Below are positions 54,804-64,000 of a stretch of 64,000 nucleotides of DNA, piece after piece (within the stretch, counting starts at the first letter, position 1; the number at the start of each line of letters is the position of its first letter). The translations under genes and the position numbers were made by a program. Location of the stretch: contig PYSS01000033.1 of the NCBI GenBank assembly GCA_003049465.1, forward strand, positions 7,903 to 71,902, in the 5' to 3' direction. Origin of the DNA: Magnaporthiopsis rhizophila. Lineage: Eukaryota > Ascomycota > Sordariomycetes > Magnaporthales > Magnaporthaceae. The notes below the pieces were generated by a model. It had not been told where the DNA came from, did not search any database, and saw only the letters and a program-made list of their open reading frames with translations.

Positions 54804-55829
54804 TTTGAGGATTTCGAGTACCCACCGCCTGGCTCCGGGTGGTTGTTTTCCTGTATCCTACACTAACGCAGCAAGTCAATTCCTATGATGCTTATAATAT
54901 CTTGTGTCCTGTATCTGCTGGTAAGGTCCGCTGCTCCTGAAGACTCGGAAATCTCCAAAGTGGTAAGGATCGATCGTCGTGACCTGGGGAAAGGGCCCTT
55001 TGTATTATCCTGCATAGGAGGAAAAGGATCTATCTGCCTAGGTATATATATTCACGAAGTAGACCACTCAAGGGCCGTTCTCTTTTCTTTTCCCTTTTCT
55101 TTTCCTTTTTCTTTTCCTTTTTCTTTCTTTTTTCTTTTCTTTTTTCTTTCCTTTTTCCTTTCATTCTTCTTTTCCTTCTTCTTTCCCCTATTTCCTTCCG
55201 ATCAAACAACTTGGGAAGGAAATAAACATGCTGGCCGAGGTCACTTTTCTATTGTTGTCTTGTTTCTTTTCTGGGTTGCGTGTCCAGATTGCGTCGACAA
55301 AGGCTCCAGCGGATGGCTTCAAACGTGCCTCGGTGGATATCGAAAAAACCTCGGTCAGTCGGCCTGCTGCCGTGGCTTACCAGCCGGATCCCGCTTCCGT
55401 CGTCCAAGGAAGAGAGCCTCGGTGCCAACAATGCCTGGCGGTGGCGTCAGCTGTGCGTAGCCGGTTCAAGTCCTGGCGCAGCTGATCAAATATGAAGCCT
55501 GCAGACTGTCAAGACCGGCTGGGGTGTCCGCGATTATATGGTTGTTCTTTGTTCGGCGTTGGCCAAGGCCAACAACTTGCCTGTCAAGAAGATTACGGGA
55601 GCAAGCAACGACCGGTTCCGATTCCTTTGTATTTATTTTCACTCTTTGCCCACTGCTTTCCGTCCCTACTTCCGTCTTTAATGATATTTCCTGCTTCCGT
55701 GACCCTTCATCAGCATCCGTCTCTCCGGCCCCGTCATGCTCCTTCACTCTAGCCCGCTGACTCTCGGTCCGGGTGCCGCAGGATAGCCCGGCGAGAACAC
55801 CCTTTCAACCACGGCTCCAGTCGTGCTGT
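54804..55829. other. Intergenic with polypyrimidine tract
   Basis: It contains a ~120-nt polypyrimidine stretch (55079-55199) made of TTTTC/TTTC blocks, and a GGTTCAAGTCC match to a tRNA B box at about 55463 that does not fold into a tRNA. No gene seen. Confidence 0.45.
55079..55199 (+). repeat. Polypyrimidine (TTTTC)n-like tract
   Basis: Irregular C-interrupted T blocks with almost no purine for about 120 nt. Confidence 0.85.
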
Positions 55830-57508
55830 GAGTGCACAGCCCGTTGTTGTTGAAAAAACCGCGAGTCCAAGGCCGGGCAGGTAGTCGGTCGGTGGCTACA
55901 GCCTTTGCCCACAGCCCGCCATCAGGCAGAGGTAGAAACAGGCCGAGGCGCACCGTCAGCTGTCTCATCTTGTCGCCGTGGTTGGTCCAGGGATCACCTG
56001 GTACTCGGCGGCAATCGGGGCGAGTTCTCCACCGCCGTCCGTCATTAGCGGCTGGTACTCGACCGAAGAAGGATATGAGCCCGCACAGAGTGATCCTCCG
56101 GATATGGAAGACTGCTGCAGCGTCGCCGCGGCCAAGGGCGGCTGCATGGGTACGCGGCTCTGCCGGGACGCGGCAGCTCCAAGACCAGTGGCGGCCCCTC
56201 TGCCGCGCCGCAGTACGATCAGTTCCCTCTCGGTGACTATGAAGCCGCATCGAAGCCCCTTTCGGTGACAGAGATGCGTTATCTGCTGGAGGGGCTTGTC
56301 CCACTCGCCGGTACGCCGCATCGAGCTCGACCACTTCTTCGAGAGCCCGGTGTCGCCGATCAGAAGTGGGTGGTGATATCAATCATCCGGGTTTCCCTTG
56401 CGGTACAGGGACCAGTCCGGCTCGACCGCGCCGTCCAGCCCGCAGCGGCAGCTCTGCCCGAAGTTTCTTCCCCTTGGCTTCCTTGGCCACCAGGAGGCAG
56501 CCGACGGGGTCCAATGGCCGCGCCCGGTAAGGCGTGCCGTGGAGATGGGCAGTTGTCCAGGGGGCCATGGATATGCAGTTCGATGGGCAAAGCGCACAGC
56601 CCCTACAGGGTAGGTTGCGTGCACAACCCCTACAGGGTAGGTGCATTGCACAACCAACCACGTGCCCTAACCAAGTATACAGGAGTGCCCATGCCTGTTC
56701 TCGTCCTCAATAGCATGAAGACAGTAGTCTTGGCCAACGAGGCCGTCCCCTCACCCGGCCGAGAGGATGACTCCCCGACATATCTCGATCCTCCCCCGTT
56801 ACCCCCACGCCCTCCGCTGCCTCCTCGGCGCATCAGTTCACCTGCGCATGCGAACGTTTTGAAGGGGACCCCCCGGCGCCTACCCGCTGGGCGACGCCGG
56901 GAAATCTAGGCGAAGTAGGGCTTACCCTCAGCAGATCGTAACAACAAGGCTACTCTACTGCTTACAGGACCCTAAGTCGTCTGCAAAGGATTCAACCCCG
57001 CGCGTGTCGAAATTACAATCCGCGAATCACCGCCGGCCGCTTCGAGGCCGGCGGGATGTCCGCCTGCTGAGATACGAGGCCGGAGCCTATTCTTATCCGT
57101 CTAGACGTGGAGCGGCGCCTCGCCCTGTACCTAGTCGAGAACATGCGATACTCGCCGGAGCCGCTCGAGCAGTACGTGTACTCGACACAGCTGATGCAGG
57201 CCGAGTGCCTCAGCTCGGCATTAAGTCGACGATTCATCTCCACCGAGAACCCGCCGCGCCTGGCTGAGAGTCTCGTTCACCGCCGGCAGCGGAAGCCTCC
57301 TGAGAAGAGCTGCTGACAGCATATCCTCGTTAAATATATCCAGGTCCAAGGATGTACCTTGGCGTTGAGGTGCCGGATCGCGCCACTCCACGTCGACAAC
57401 GTCTCCGTTCTTGCGCAGCGTTTCGAATTTGGAGTCTTCCCATAGCCTGCACCCCTTTGCTTCCGGCCGGTCAAACTTTGTACGTAATCGTTCTTCCCAC
57501 CAAGCTGG
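55830..57508 (-). pseudogene. Broken copy of an uncharacterised fungal protein family (copy 1)
   Basis: Pieces on the minus strand match copy 2 (60396-61482) in order. First, 57508-57240: KFDRPEAKGCRLWEDSKFET ... DIFNEDMLSAALLRRLPLPA then VNETLSQARRVLG, comparable with copy 2's REILNEKSLEFFLTRFNFP and VVNRALSIL. After an unmatched, possibly inserted, stretch, about 56460-56000 gives EPDWSLYRKGNPDD, a TGA, then WDKPLQQITHLC and GLRCGFIVTERELIVLRR, matching copy 2's TDWSLV, RRPVDQIKAY and GRRYGFIITDQYLYVFRI. Last, EYQVIP breaks by one missing base into WTNHGDKMRQLTVRLGLF, matching VPWRNQGPGKLTVNLALW. So there is no start, at least one stop and at least one frameshift. The family is common in filamentous fungi as far as I recall, with no known function. 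Confidence 0.55.
56595..56660 (+). repeat. 27-bp tandem repeat, about 2.4 copies
   Basis: Units at 56595-56621 and 56622-56648 share CACA(G/A)CCCCTACAGGGTAGG, each with the self-complementary block CCCTACAGGG or near it; a partial unit follows. Confidence 0.75.
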
Positions 57509-58303
57509 ATCCAGCCCAATAGTCTGTCAGTGGTATATCGGTTTTCTGGGCTACGTGGCAGCTTGTTGTAGACTCGGAATCAAATCGAGTGTTTCGATGT
57601 TGCAATATTCCAGCTCGAAGGCTCAATAGCCGGCTCTTGATCTTGAGATAAGACGAATCTGGCTTTCAGTTGTAGCATAGCCAACAGGGTGTAGGTACCA
57701 GGTAGGCTCGTAGGGCTGGTTCCTGTGGGGCTTTGAACCCACACCCTTGATGGTCATATCCCTGCCGCCGTGTGGTCATGCCATCGGTGATAGCACACCT
57801 CTAGGGGTGGGCCCTTGGACTGTCACGTTGACCAGAAAAAACGCGGACCTCCCGTACATAATCCACAGTGCGTCATTGGTCCGTGTTTTCGACGTGGCTG
57901 TCTAGGGGGTGACAAAACACGACGTGCAGCTTTGGTGGGAGCCAAGGTATTGAACAAAGTGGGGATACATTGCTTTGGTGTGGTTATACATTCAGCGGAA
58001 TGTCCCATCCAGTCCTGATTAGGCATGCGCCACAGAACCAGCCTACAGTCCCTGGAGGGTGTAGGGCTTGGGATACTTCCGAAGCCGGGGATGTTTGAAG
58101 CTTTCCCATGTTAGTGGTGGCTTGCCATTTCATCTTGGTGGGGTGGGATATGAGCAAGATCCGGCTGGCCAGTCGTTGTTTCCTGGCCGACGCGCGTGCG
58201 CGGTTGCAGGCACGTGTGATTGCCCGTTGAGGAGGTAAGTAGGTTCCTTGGTAGTTCGCCCACGGCGGGAGTTTGCTCGAGCGCCTTTTAAACTTGCCCA
58301 CCA
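57509..58303. other. Intergenic between relics
   Basis: No gene seen. A tRNA-B-box-like word on the minus strand near 57730 (GGTTCAAAGCCC) lacks a matching acceptor stem. Confidence 0.4.
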
Positions 58304-59451
58304 TGGCTCCCGCCCAAGAAGCGAACACTCCGCCAGAGTCCGCGCCCGGCCCGCCCTTGGCAGCGGTCAGACGACGACCTGTCAGGTGAAGAGGGATCGC
58401 TCGCAGCCGCCGAGGCGCGCAAGGAAGAGTGGGAGCGGTAAGCTGCGTTGAGGGAGAAGAGATGGGCGCGTGTGTGGAGAGCTGCTATGGCGATGAAGCA
58501 GATTCCCTTCACAACGGATGAGCCCATGAGCGGACCGGCACCCTACTCGTGGGCGGACCCGAAGAAGCCGTTGCTCCGCGAGTGCCCCTTCGAGCTGAAA
58601 GATATTCGGTGGCTCAAGCGCCTTGGCGGCGGAATGGACGGCTACTGCTGGAAAGTCGCGTTTGGCGACCAGGGCCCTTTTGTGGTCAAGATGGTACCAA
58701 CATCAACCCCTCCTCACCCGTCTTTCGCCATACGTGGAATTTGTGCACGCTGACCTTTTTCTTCTCCTCGTCATTGCCAAGTTCTGGGACCATAAGCCGG
58801 AGTTGAACATGGATCCCTGGTCGGCCCAGCGCGAGTGAAAAAACGCCGCCGTCCTGCAGATGATCGAGGCCTCGCTGGGAGACCTCGGTGATGGCGACGG
58901 CCAAACAAGCAGCAACAGGGTCTTCACCGAGCCCATCAATGGCGCCGAGGCCATCGAGAACCTCTACGCCTTCTCCCAGGGGGCCCGTAAGAAGCCGCGT
59001 ATCCAGGTCGACCCCGAAATCACCCATACGCTGGACTCCATAATAAAGACCCGAAAGTGCTTCGGCTGGATGAAGCTTGAGCGGCGCCTACTTTGCGGCG
59101 CGGCCCAGAATCGATCCGGGCCCCCTCCAAATCGGGAAATAACGTCGCGGACCCACGGAGGAAGGCCCGGAGTGCTTTGCCGTTGTGTACGAGTACATCG
59201 AGCCGGAGCAAGGGGACGACGATCCCAAGTGTGTGGACTTGGAAGGGATACAGGCATCGATGGACTTCCTGTGGGCCGTCGGGTTTGAGTTCAGCGACTC
59301 GTCAATTCTGGACAACTGGAAGGGCGGCGTCTTGATCGATCTGTCAGACATCGTCTTCCCTCTGGGCTATGGGAGGTACAGGCGTCGCCACGATCGGGGT
59401 TGCGCCAAATGGCTGCAGAAGGCGGGCGAGATTCTCGGGAACCCGTATTGA
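58304..59451 (+). pseudogene. Broken FTA2-like (Sim4 kinetochore family) gene
   Basis: Recognisable order of a fungal FTA2-domain protein with several breaks. An ATG at 58304 opens MAPAQEANTPPESAPGPPLA but hits TGA at about 58388. A later frame has KEEWER then TAA, then REKRWARVWRAA. The core reads ECPFELKDIRWLKRLGGGMD, GYCWKVAFGDQGPFVVKM, joined by a plausible intron (58694-58781, branch GCTGAC) to FWDHKPELNMDPWSAQRE. A TGA at 58836 interrupts before KNAAVLQMIEASLGDLGDGD. A frameshift near 59090-59160 separates RKCFGWMKLE from ECFAVVYEYIEPEQGDDDPK; the end GVLIDLSDIVFPLGYGRY is intact to the stop at 59451. In yeasts, Fta2 is an inner-kinetochore subunit; filamentous fungi carry many dispersed paralogues of unclear role. 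Confidence 0.55.
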
Positions 59452-60395
59452 TTGATCTACAACGATTGCTCGAGGCCATGTCTGCCTTTGTACCTAGCGC
59501 GCTACCATCGCCTTTCGGGCGCGACATGGTCCTGTCGTAGGAAGTGGTAGATAGTTATACCTGGGTCTTGCATGCCAGCCGCCAGGCCAGTCGGAAGTTT
59601 CTCCCTGGTGAGCTGCCTGGCCTTCTTGGAGCCTGCTTGGGAGCATTCTGTGTCAATACTCGTTCGTATATACAGTGACCGACGAGGGCAAAAAGCGCAA
59701 GCGGATGCGCCGGGGCTCTGACCCCGTGAGCAGGAGGGATACAACGCAGCCGACCACTTCACCTTGCCAGAGACCCCTGGATATGACGGCCACCACAAAC
59801 CAAGCCCGTGTCGTCATAGGCTTTGTTGCGTTTGTGCAGGCCACAGCCTTTTTCGGAACCCGCTGTTTGCCTCCATCCTCGTTTCGGCTTGACGGCAGCC
59901 TGCCGGTGTGGTAATGCCCGAAGGATCGGACGCACTTTTGGCCACCGAGGAGGCAAACAAAACCGCGGGCGTGGCAATGGGCCGCCTATAGAGTCCAAGT
60001 TTGCTGGCGCTATGTGCATATAGTCAACCAAAGTCAGCAAATCTGATGTGTGGCTGTGGTCAAACCAGCCGCGGGCGTGGCAATGGGCGAACAAACGCCC
60101 AAGTTTGCCGCCGTTCTGTGCATATAGTCAACCGACGTCAGCAATGTGGCGCAACTGGCGTGGCTGTTATGTGTGGCTGGGTCGCTGTCCCATGCTATAT
60201 ATGTTACCTGCTGCTTCCTCAACTGCTTCCTCAACTGCTTCTCAACTGCTTTCAACTTCTTCCACTGCTTCTTCAACTGCCTCCTACCACTCTTTTACTT
60301 CATCTATTGCATTTACCGCTTCCTCCCTTTCACTCACTCTTCCTCGGCGCCCTCAACTGCGGCATGTTCTCAGCCGATCCTGGCCTGAAGCAATA
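59452..60395. other. Spacer between relics
   Basis: It holds the 105-bp tandem duplication (separate entry) and a CTTCCTCAACTG-type pyrimidine-rich low-complexity stretch (60208-60310), just before copy 2 of the unknown family. No gene seen. Confidence 0.45.
59963..60172 (+). repeat. ~105-bp tandem duplication
   Basis: Copies at 59963-60067 and 60068-60172 share CCGCGGGCGTGGCAATGGGC, CCAAGTTTGC, TGTGCATATAGTCAACC and GTCAGCAA, then GTGTGGCTG. They differ by point changes and small indels. Confidence 0.75.
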
Positions 60396-61482
60396 ATGCC
60401 AATACTACTTGACCTGCTCACTGCCCCGAACGTGGAGCGCATTGTGCGGACGACCCAGGGACCGGACACAAAGGTCGAATGGGCCCCTGACTGGACCGGA
60501 AAGATGGCCGATTGGCCCGAGTTCAACTATAGCACTCTTGTCTCGATCTACCGGTCTCATTTAGATAAAAACTGCGACAAGTTTGTGACCCCGGAGCATT
60601 CCGATTTCGATCGTGAGATCTTGAACGAGAAATCACTGGAATTTTTTTCTCACCCGGTTCAACTTCCCTGTTCTCACCCGGTTCAACTTCCCTGTCGTCA
60701 ACCGGGCCCTCTCCATCTTGTCTCCCAAGCGCCCCCACCTTGGGCTTGGATCTCGATGCTGGACCAGTCTCGGCAATACGGACTGGAGCTTGGTCAGGTC
60801 AGAGCACCCAGGGTCCGGATGCCATTACGAAAACCTCCTGCCTGGCTATAACAAACTCCACACCAACTGGAACAAGAAACTCTATGTGGACAACTACACC
60901 GGATGGCGGAGGCCCGTCGATCAAATCAAGGCATATATGGTCCAGTGGGGCCGGCGGTATGGCTTCATCATCACCGACCAATACCTTTATGTCTTTCGGA
61001 TCACCGAGCAACGCGTTGGCCGTGGCATTGCTCGCAATCGGCCGTCCCGGACCAACACCCGTCGGAGCGGAGCCGTTGACGCCGAGAACGATCAGTCACT
61101 GGCAGACTTGTCGCAGACGTCTGCCAGCGAATCCGACGAGACAGCCAAGACCGAGGAGTACGACTACGTGAAGGACAGTGTGTCCCGTACGTACGTCGCG
61201 CCCGAGTAGGCCAGGGTGCCATGGAGGAACCAGGGCCCTGGGAAGTTGACGGTCAATCTTGCTCTCTGGTGCCTCGCCATGATGAGCATGGAGGATGGCG
61301 GCATCGACATCGGTTACAAACACCTGGACAGTTGGCGGGACATCAGCGGAGGATACATCCACAATACGTCCGGGGTCAAGGCGACAAGAGACAATCTGCC
61401 TGAGGGTGCTGTCATCGAGAACGGCGGGGATCGCGAAGCGGGAGATGGCGACGCACAGGGAGGGGCAAGTATGCGATACTGA
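60396..61482 (+). pseudogene. Broken copy of an uncharacterised fungal protein family (copy 2)
   Basis: From an ATG at 60396 (MPILLDLLTAPNVERIVRTT) the frame runs through VEWAPDWTGKMADWPEFNYS to NEKSLEFF. A T run at about 60642-60648 then puts the frame off by one; in the shifted frame the protein goes on as LTRFNFPVLTRFNFPVVNRA, PKRPHLGLGSRCWTSLGNTD, LLPGYNKLHTNWNKKLYVDN and GRRYGFIITDQYLYVFRITE to TYVAPE, where TAG (61207-61209) interrupts. The same frame continues ARVPWRNQGPGKLTVNLALW, CLAMMSMEDGGIDIGYKHLD and stops at 61482. So one frameshift plus one nonsense codon; a homopolymer sequencing error could account for the first but not the second. Copy 1 lies 3 kb away in opposite orientation. 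Confidence 0.6.
60647..60694 (+). repeat. Exact 24-bp tandem duplication inside copy 2
   Basis: Two identical units, each TTCTCACCCGGTTCAACTTC plus CCTG. As a multiple of three it inserts eight residues (VLTRFNFP repeated) without changing frame. Confidence 0.95.
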
Positions 61483-61650
61483 TGGACGGGAATGGGTGGT
61501 TAAAGAGCACGCCGGGATCTGAGGAGACTATGTGTGGGCGCGGCGGCTTGGCGCAGGGCCAATTATACCGCGCCAAGAATTGCTGCTCACGGCAGGAGCA
61601 AGTTGGATGATTATATCAATAGATAAAATTCCTGCCTCTATATAACCTTG
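61483..61650. other. Short spacer
   Basis: Spacer between copy 2 and the 2EXR stub; nothing recognised. Confidence 0.4.
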
Positions 61651-62119
61651 CCATCGCCTCCCATCTACGCAAATAGTCCAACATCACAACAGAATCCTAA
61701 AAAACGCCCCGTTGCTCAGAGATTGGCCACGATAAAGGCCACCGACCCGAGCCCCGTCTTCCACAGGTTCCCAGGCCTCCCGCTCGAGCTGCGCGAGCAG
61801 ATCTGGAACGACGCCCTGACGAAAAGGCTCGTCACGACGCTGTTCCCCTACCAGAAGGGGCACGCGGGCTCCTCAAGCCGGCGTCCGGGCGGCGGTGGCG
61901 GCCCGTCCGTCAGCAGCTGAAGCAGCCTTCACGACATCACTACAACCATGTCGTTTGTAGGCCGCGACAGGAGGGGCCAGCTCCAGTACGCCTTCTAGCC
62001 ACTGACCGGCAGAGCAGTGACGCGAGACGTGTTGATTGGCAGCAGATCGAGGACGGCTGGGTTTACGAGAAGGGTGGTAAAAAGTACTTCACCGCCTGGT
62101 TCCCCGGAGAAACGACGTA
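61651..62119 (+). pseudogene. 2EXR-domain protein stub
   Basis: An open frame without ATG reaches the 2EXR signature FHRFPGLPLELREQIWNDAL, then TKRLVTTLFPY, and stops at 61920 after a Gly/Ser stretch. A further coding-like piece in another frame, FVGRDRRGQLQYAF, follows near 61950-61997 before a stop. Intact family members run on for 200 or more residues after the signature. This looks like a truncated and decayed copy. 2EXR proteins are abundant in fungi and have no clear function. Confidence 0.5.
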
Positions 62120-63395
62120 GGCTGAGGAAAGAAGGAGCACAAGGGAGGGAACAATGGCAGCAGGAGAGGATTGATAGGTGCTGGGGGTTGGCATAGTCTG
62201 GCAAGCGTAAGGCACAGCCTAAGCAAAGGGAGGCTGGGTGTGGGAATTGCAGACGATGGGCTTGGCCAAGTTGGTAGATCAGGGCTTTTGCTCACGCTTG
62301 CTGCTTGATGCAGCCTACCCTGCGCCCTTTCTAAACACATTGCCAGCAGCGTCTAGTTTTTGAAAGGTTGGAGTCTAAGGAATACCTACTGTTGGCAATC
62401 AAGGCATTGCAGACGTTCGCTCGACTAGCAAGCCTGCTTGACTGGGCTCCTGCTCTCCTGACTGGCTGACGCTGTAAATTCCTTTGAACTTTTTTTTTTA
62501 TGGTACTACTTGGCCTGTTTATTTTGTGCAAAGAAAATCCCTTGACGAGAACTTTAGCAGTGACAAAGGTGCCGCCGTCGCATACCCGACGCAACCATCT
62601 GGCTGTCTCACCGTCGTCGACGTACTCTTCCGCACCCAAATGCGGCCATTTTACGCCCACGGTCGCCACGTCCACTGCGCCACTCCCCAACGCCCGGACG
62701 CTGGCTTGACAGCCCAATACTTGCTCCTTACTGTGATTGAGCTGCCCGACCAGCGCCTCGGCGACGGCCTCGGCCTCGTCGTCGTCGTTGCTGTTGCTGT
62801 TACCGGCGCGGGCGGGCTCGGGCTTGATGAATTGCTGCTGTGTGTGGGGCTGGCCGCCTGCAACACACGCCATCTCTCCCGGTGCCCGGGGACCGCTGGC
62901 AGCATCCTAAACGCTGGTACGTGGGGTGTGGCGCCTGCCACGCCCGCCGCTTTTCCATAGTTTCGGGGCAAGTGCCCCGGCGTCCTCGCTTACGTTTTTT
63001 GCCCTCGTCGAATACTATGTTTATGGGCATTTGTATGTTGTTACTGCTGCCGCTGCTGCCGCTGCTTCATGCTGCAGCAGCTGCTGCTGCATGTTGCAGC
63101 ATGGAGGCTGTTAGGTTAACCGCCACGGCCGCACCATCACGGCCGCACCGCCACGGCCGCACCGCCACGGCCCCACTACCACCCCACTTTGGGCGGTCTG
63201 GGGCAAAAAAATAAACGCAGGAACGCACAATTCCTAACGTGCCTCGTTCTTTCCAATATCTTCCGGCTATCTCTCCCCAATATCTTTCGGCTGTCTCTCC
63301 AAACCTCAACACCACAACTTCGCCGCCATCGCCAACGTCGTCGCCACCGCCATCGCCATCGCCATCACCATCCGACATCGAGACATACCGTCACC
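62120..63395. other. Intergenic, RPS23 upstream region
   Basis: No gene seen. It has a GCTGC-rich, partly palindromic stretch (63045-63105), a 14-bp GC-rich tandem repeat (63123-63177, CACGGCCGCACCGC units), a 24-bp near-repeat (63252-63300, CAATATCTT(C/T)CGGCT), and CCATCG/CCGCCA repeats in the presumed RPS23 leader (63325-63380). Confidence 0.45.
63123..63177 (+). repeat. 14-bp GC-rich tandem repeat, ~4 copies
   Basis: Four successive units close to CACGGCCGCACCGC; the first has CCAT and the last CCCC variants. Confidence 0.75.
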
Positions 63396-63971
63396 ATGGG
63401 CAAGGGGAAGCCAAGAGGATTGAATTCTGCGAGGAAGCTCCGGACGAACCGCCGTGAGCAGCGATGGGCTGATCTGGGCTACAAGAAGCGCGCTCTTGGC
63501 ACGGCGTTCAAGAGCAGCCCGTTTGGCGGTTCTTCTCATGCCAAGGGGATCGTTTTGGGGATGTAAATCGTCGTCCCAGCGTCGTTTTGCAGAAAAAAAC
63601 TAACAAGAATGGCGTTGTAGAGAAGATCGGCGTCGAGGCGAAGCAGCCCAACTCGGCCATCCGCAAGTGTGTGCGTGTGCAGCTCATCAAGAACGGCAAG
63701 AAGGTCACGGCTTTCGGTGAGTCAGCTTGCGAATCCGCAGATGGTGCAAGGTACGGACTGCAAACAGACAGGACTGACATGTGGACTCCCAGTGCCCAAC
63801 GACGGTTGCCTGAACTTCGTGGACGAGAACGACGAGGTGCTCCTTGCTGGATTCGGCCGCAAGGGCAAGGCCAAGGGTGACATTCCCGGTGTGCGCTTCA
63901 AGGTCGTCAAGGTCTCTGGTGTCGGTCTCCTCGCGCTGTGGAAGGAGAAGAAGGAGAAGCCCAGGTCGTGA
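63396..63971 (+). CDS. RPS23: 40S ribosomal protein uS12
   Basis: Three exons, 63396-63558, 63621-63716 and 63793-63971, giving exactly 145 aa, the family length. It opens [20 protein letters not shown], has [20 protein letters not shown] at the end of exon 1, [20 protein letters not shown] in exon 2, including the PNSA loop of the decoding centre, and [20 protein letters not shown] to the end KKEKPRS in exon 3. Intron 2 has GTGAGT. Intron 1 has a good branch (CTAAC) and TAG acceptor, but the base after the exon reads GGATGT where GTATGT is expected (63559-63564). No nearby GT donor keeps the frame. Either a rare GG donor, a damaged gene, or a sequence error. Confidence 0.9.
63559..63620 (+). 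other. RPS23 intron 1 with GG-AG ends
   Basis: 62 nt, begins GGATGTAAATCG and ends GTTGTAG, with ACTAAC at 63599-63604. Exact removal restores the uS12 sequence across [11 protein letters not shown]. Confidence 0.75.
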
Positions 63972-64000
63972 GCGGCGAATGCAATGGCTGGATCCTCTTC

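Noticed and set aside
55430..55495. tRNA-like signal: GGTTCAAGTCC B box with an upstream TGGCTTACCAG A-box-like word
   Set aside because: The T arm does not pair properly, the acceptor stem pairs for only about five bases, and there is no T-run terminator.
56690..56909. Pro-rich plus-strand frame (DPPPLPPRPPLPPRR) as a gene
   Set aside because: Low-complexity composition without a start context, domain or partner exons; it lies within the broken family copy on the opposite strand.
57716..57800. Minus-strand tRNA-like 3' half (GGTTCAAAGCCC, then CACAGGAACCA)
   Set aside because: The T loop would have eight bases and no matching 5' acceptor strand is found upstream.

Overview
This is a nuclear window from a filamentous ascomycete, most likely a Sordariomycete. 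The signs are GC-rich coding sequence, many short introns (about 50-240 nt) with GTANGT-type donors, CTAAC/CTGAC branch sites and CAG/TAG acceptors, and fungal-specific families (Tag1-type vacuolar protein, Gep3-type GTPase, HUL4-type HECT ligase, SDE2). I cannot name the species. No rRNA, convincing tRNA, CRISPR, telomere repeat or intact transposon was seen. Two single N bases (13152, 19186) and long homopolymers show draft-quality spots.

The left and middle part (about 2.9-39.3 kb) is a housekeeping region. In order: a GatC-like Gta3 subunit of the mitochondrial Glu-tRNA(Gln) amidotransferase (+), a DUF726/TMCO4-type hydrolase (-), a Tag1-like vacuolar membrane protein (-), a KHDC4-like KH-domain splicing protein in nine exons (-), acetolactate synthase regulatory subunit ILV6 (+), TRAPPC13 (+), a large DENN-domain protein (+), phosphatase inhibitor YPI1 (-), the mitochondrial GTPase GEP3/MTG3 (-) divergent from mitoribosomal protein mL61/MRP49 (+), the HECT ligase HUL4 (-) and ribosomal protein eS10 (-). 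A second gene-dense block (43.4-54.8 kb) holds SDE2 (+), COX12 (-) divergent from an NDUFA4/MLRQ-type subunit (+), a PPIE-like RRM protein (-), SEC31 (+) and an HNH-nuclease-domain protein (+). Ribosomal protein uS12/RPS23 closes the window at 63.4-64.0 kb.

Two stretches look accessory and decayed. At 40.2-43.3 kb there is a broken gene ending in two C2H2 fingers, split by a 19-bp perfect inverted repeat, next to an A34 tract and minisatellites. At 55.8-62.1 kb there are two oppositely oriented, broken copies of one uncharacterised fungal family, a broken FTA2-like (Sim4 kinetochore family) gene and a 2EXR-domain stub, interspersed with short tandem duplications. A further possible relic lies at about 1.0-1.6 kb.

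Functional themes: mitochondrial gene expression and respiration (Gta3, GEP3, mL61, COX12, NDUFA4-like), with two divergent pairs sharing short promoters; secretory traffic (SEC31, TRAPPC13, DENN); RNA processing and translation (KH protein, SDE2, RRM protein, eS10, uS12). The most unusual sequence-level observations are a GG instead of GT at the first splice donor of RPS23, and an apparent 3-nt microexon in COX12. No coherent new defence or biosynthetic system could be supported.
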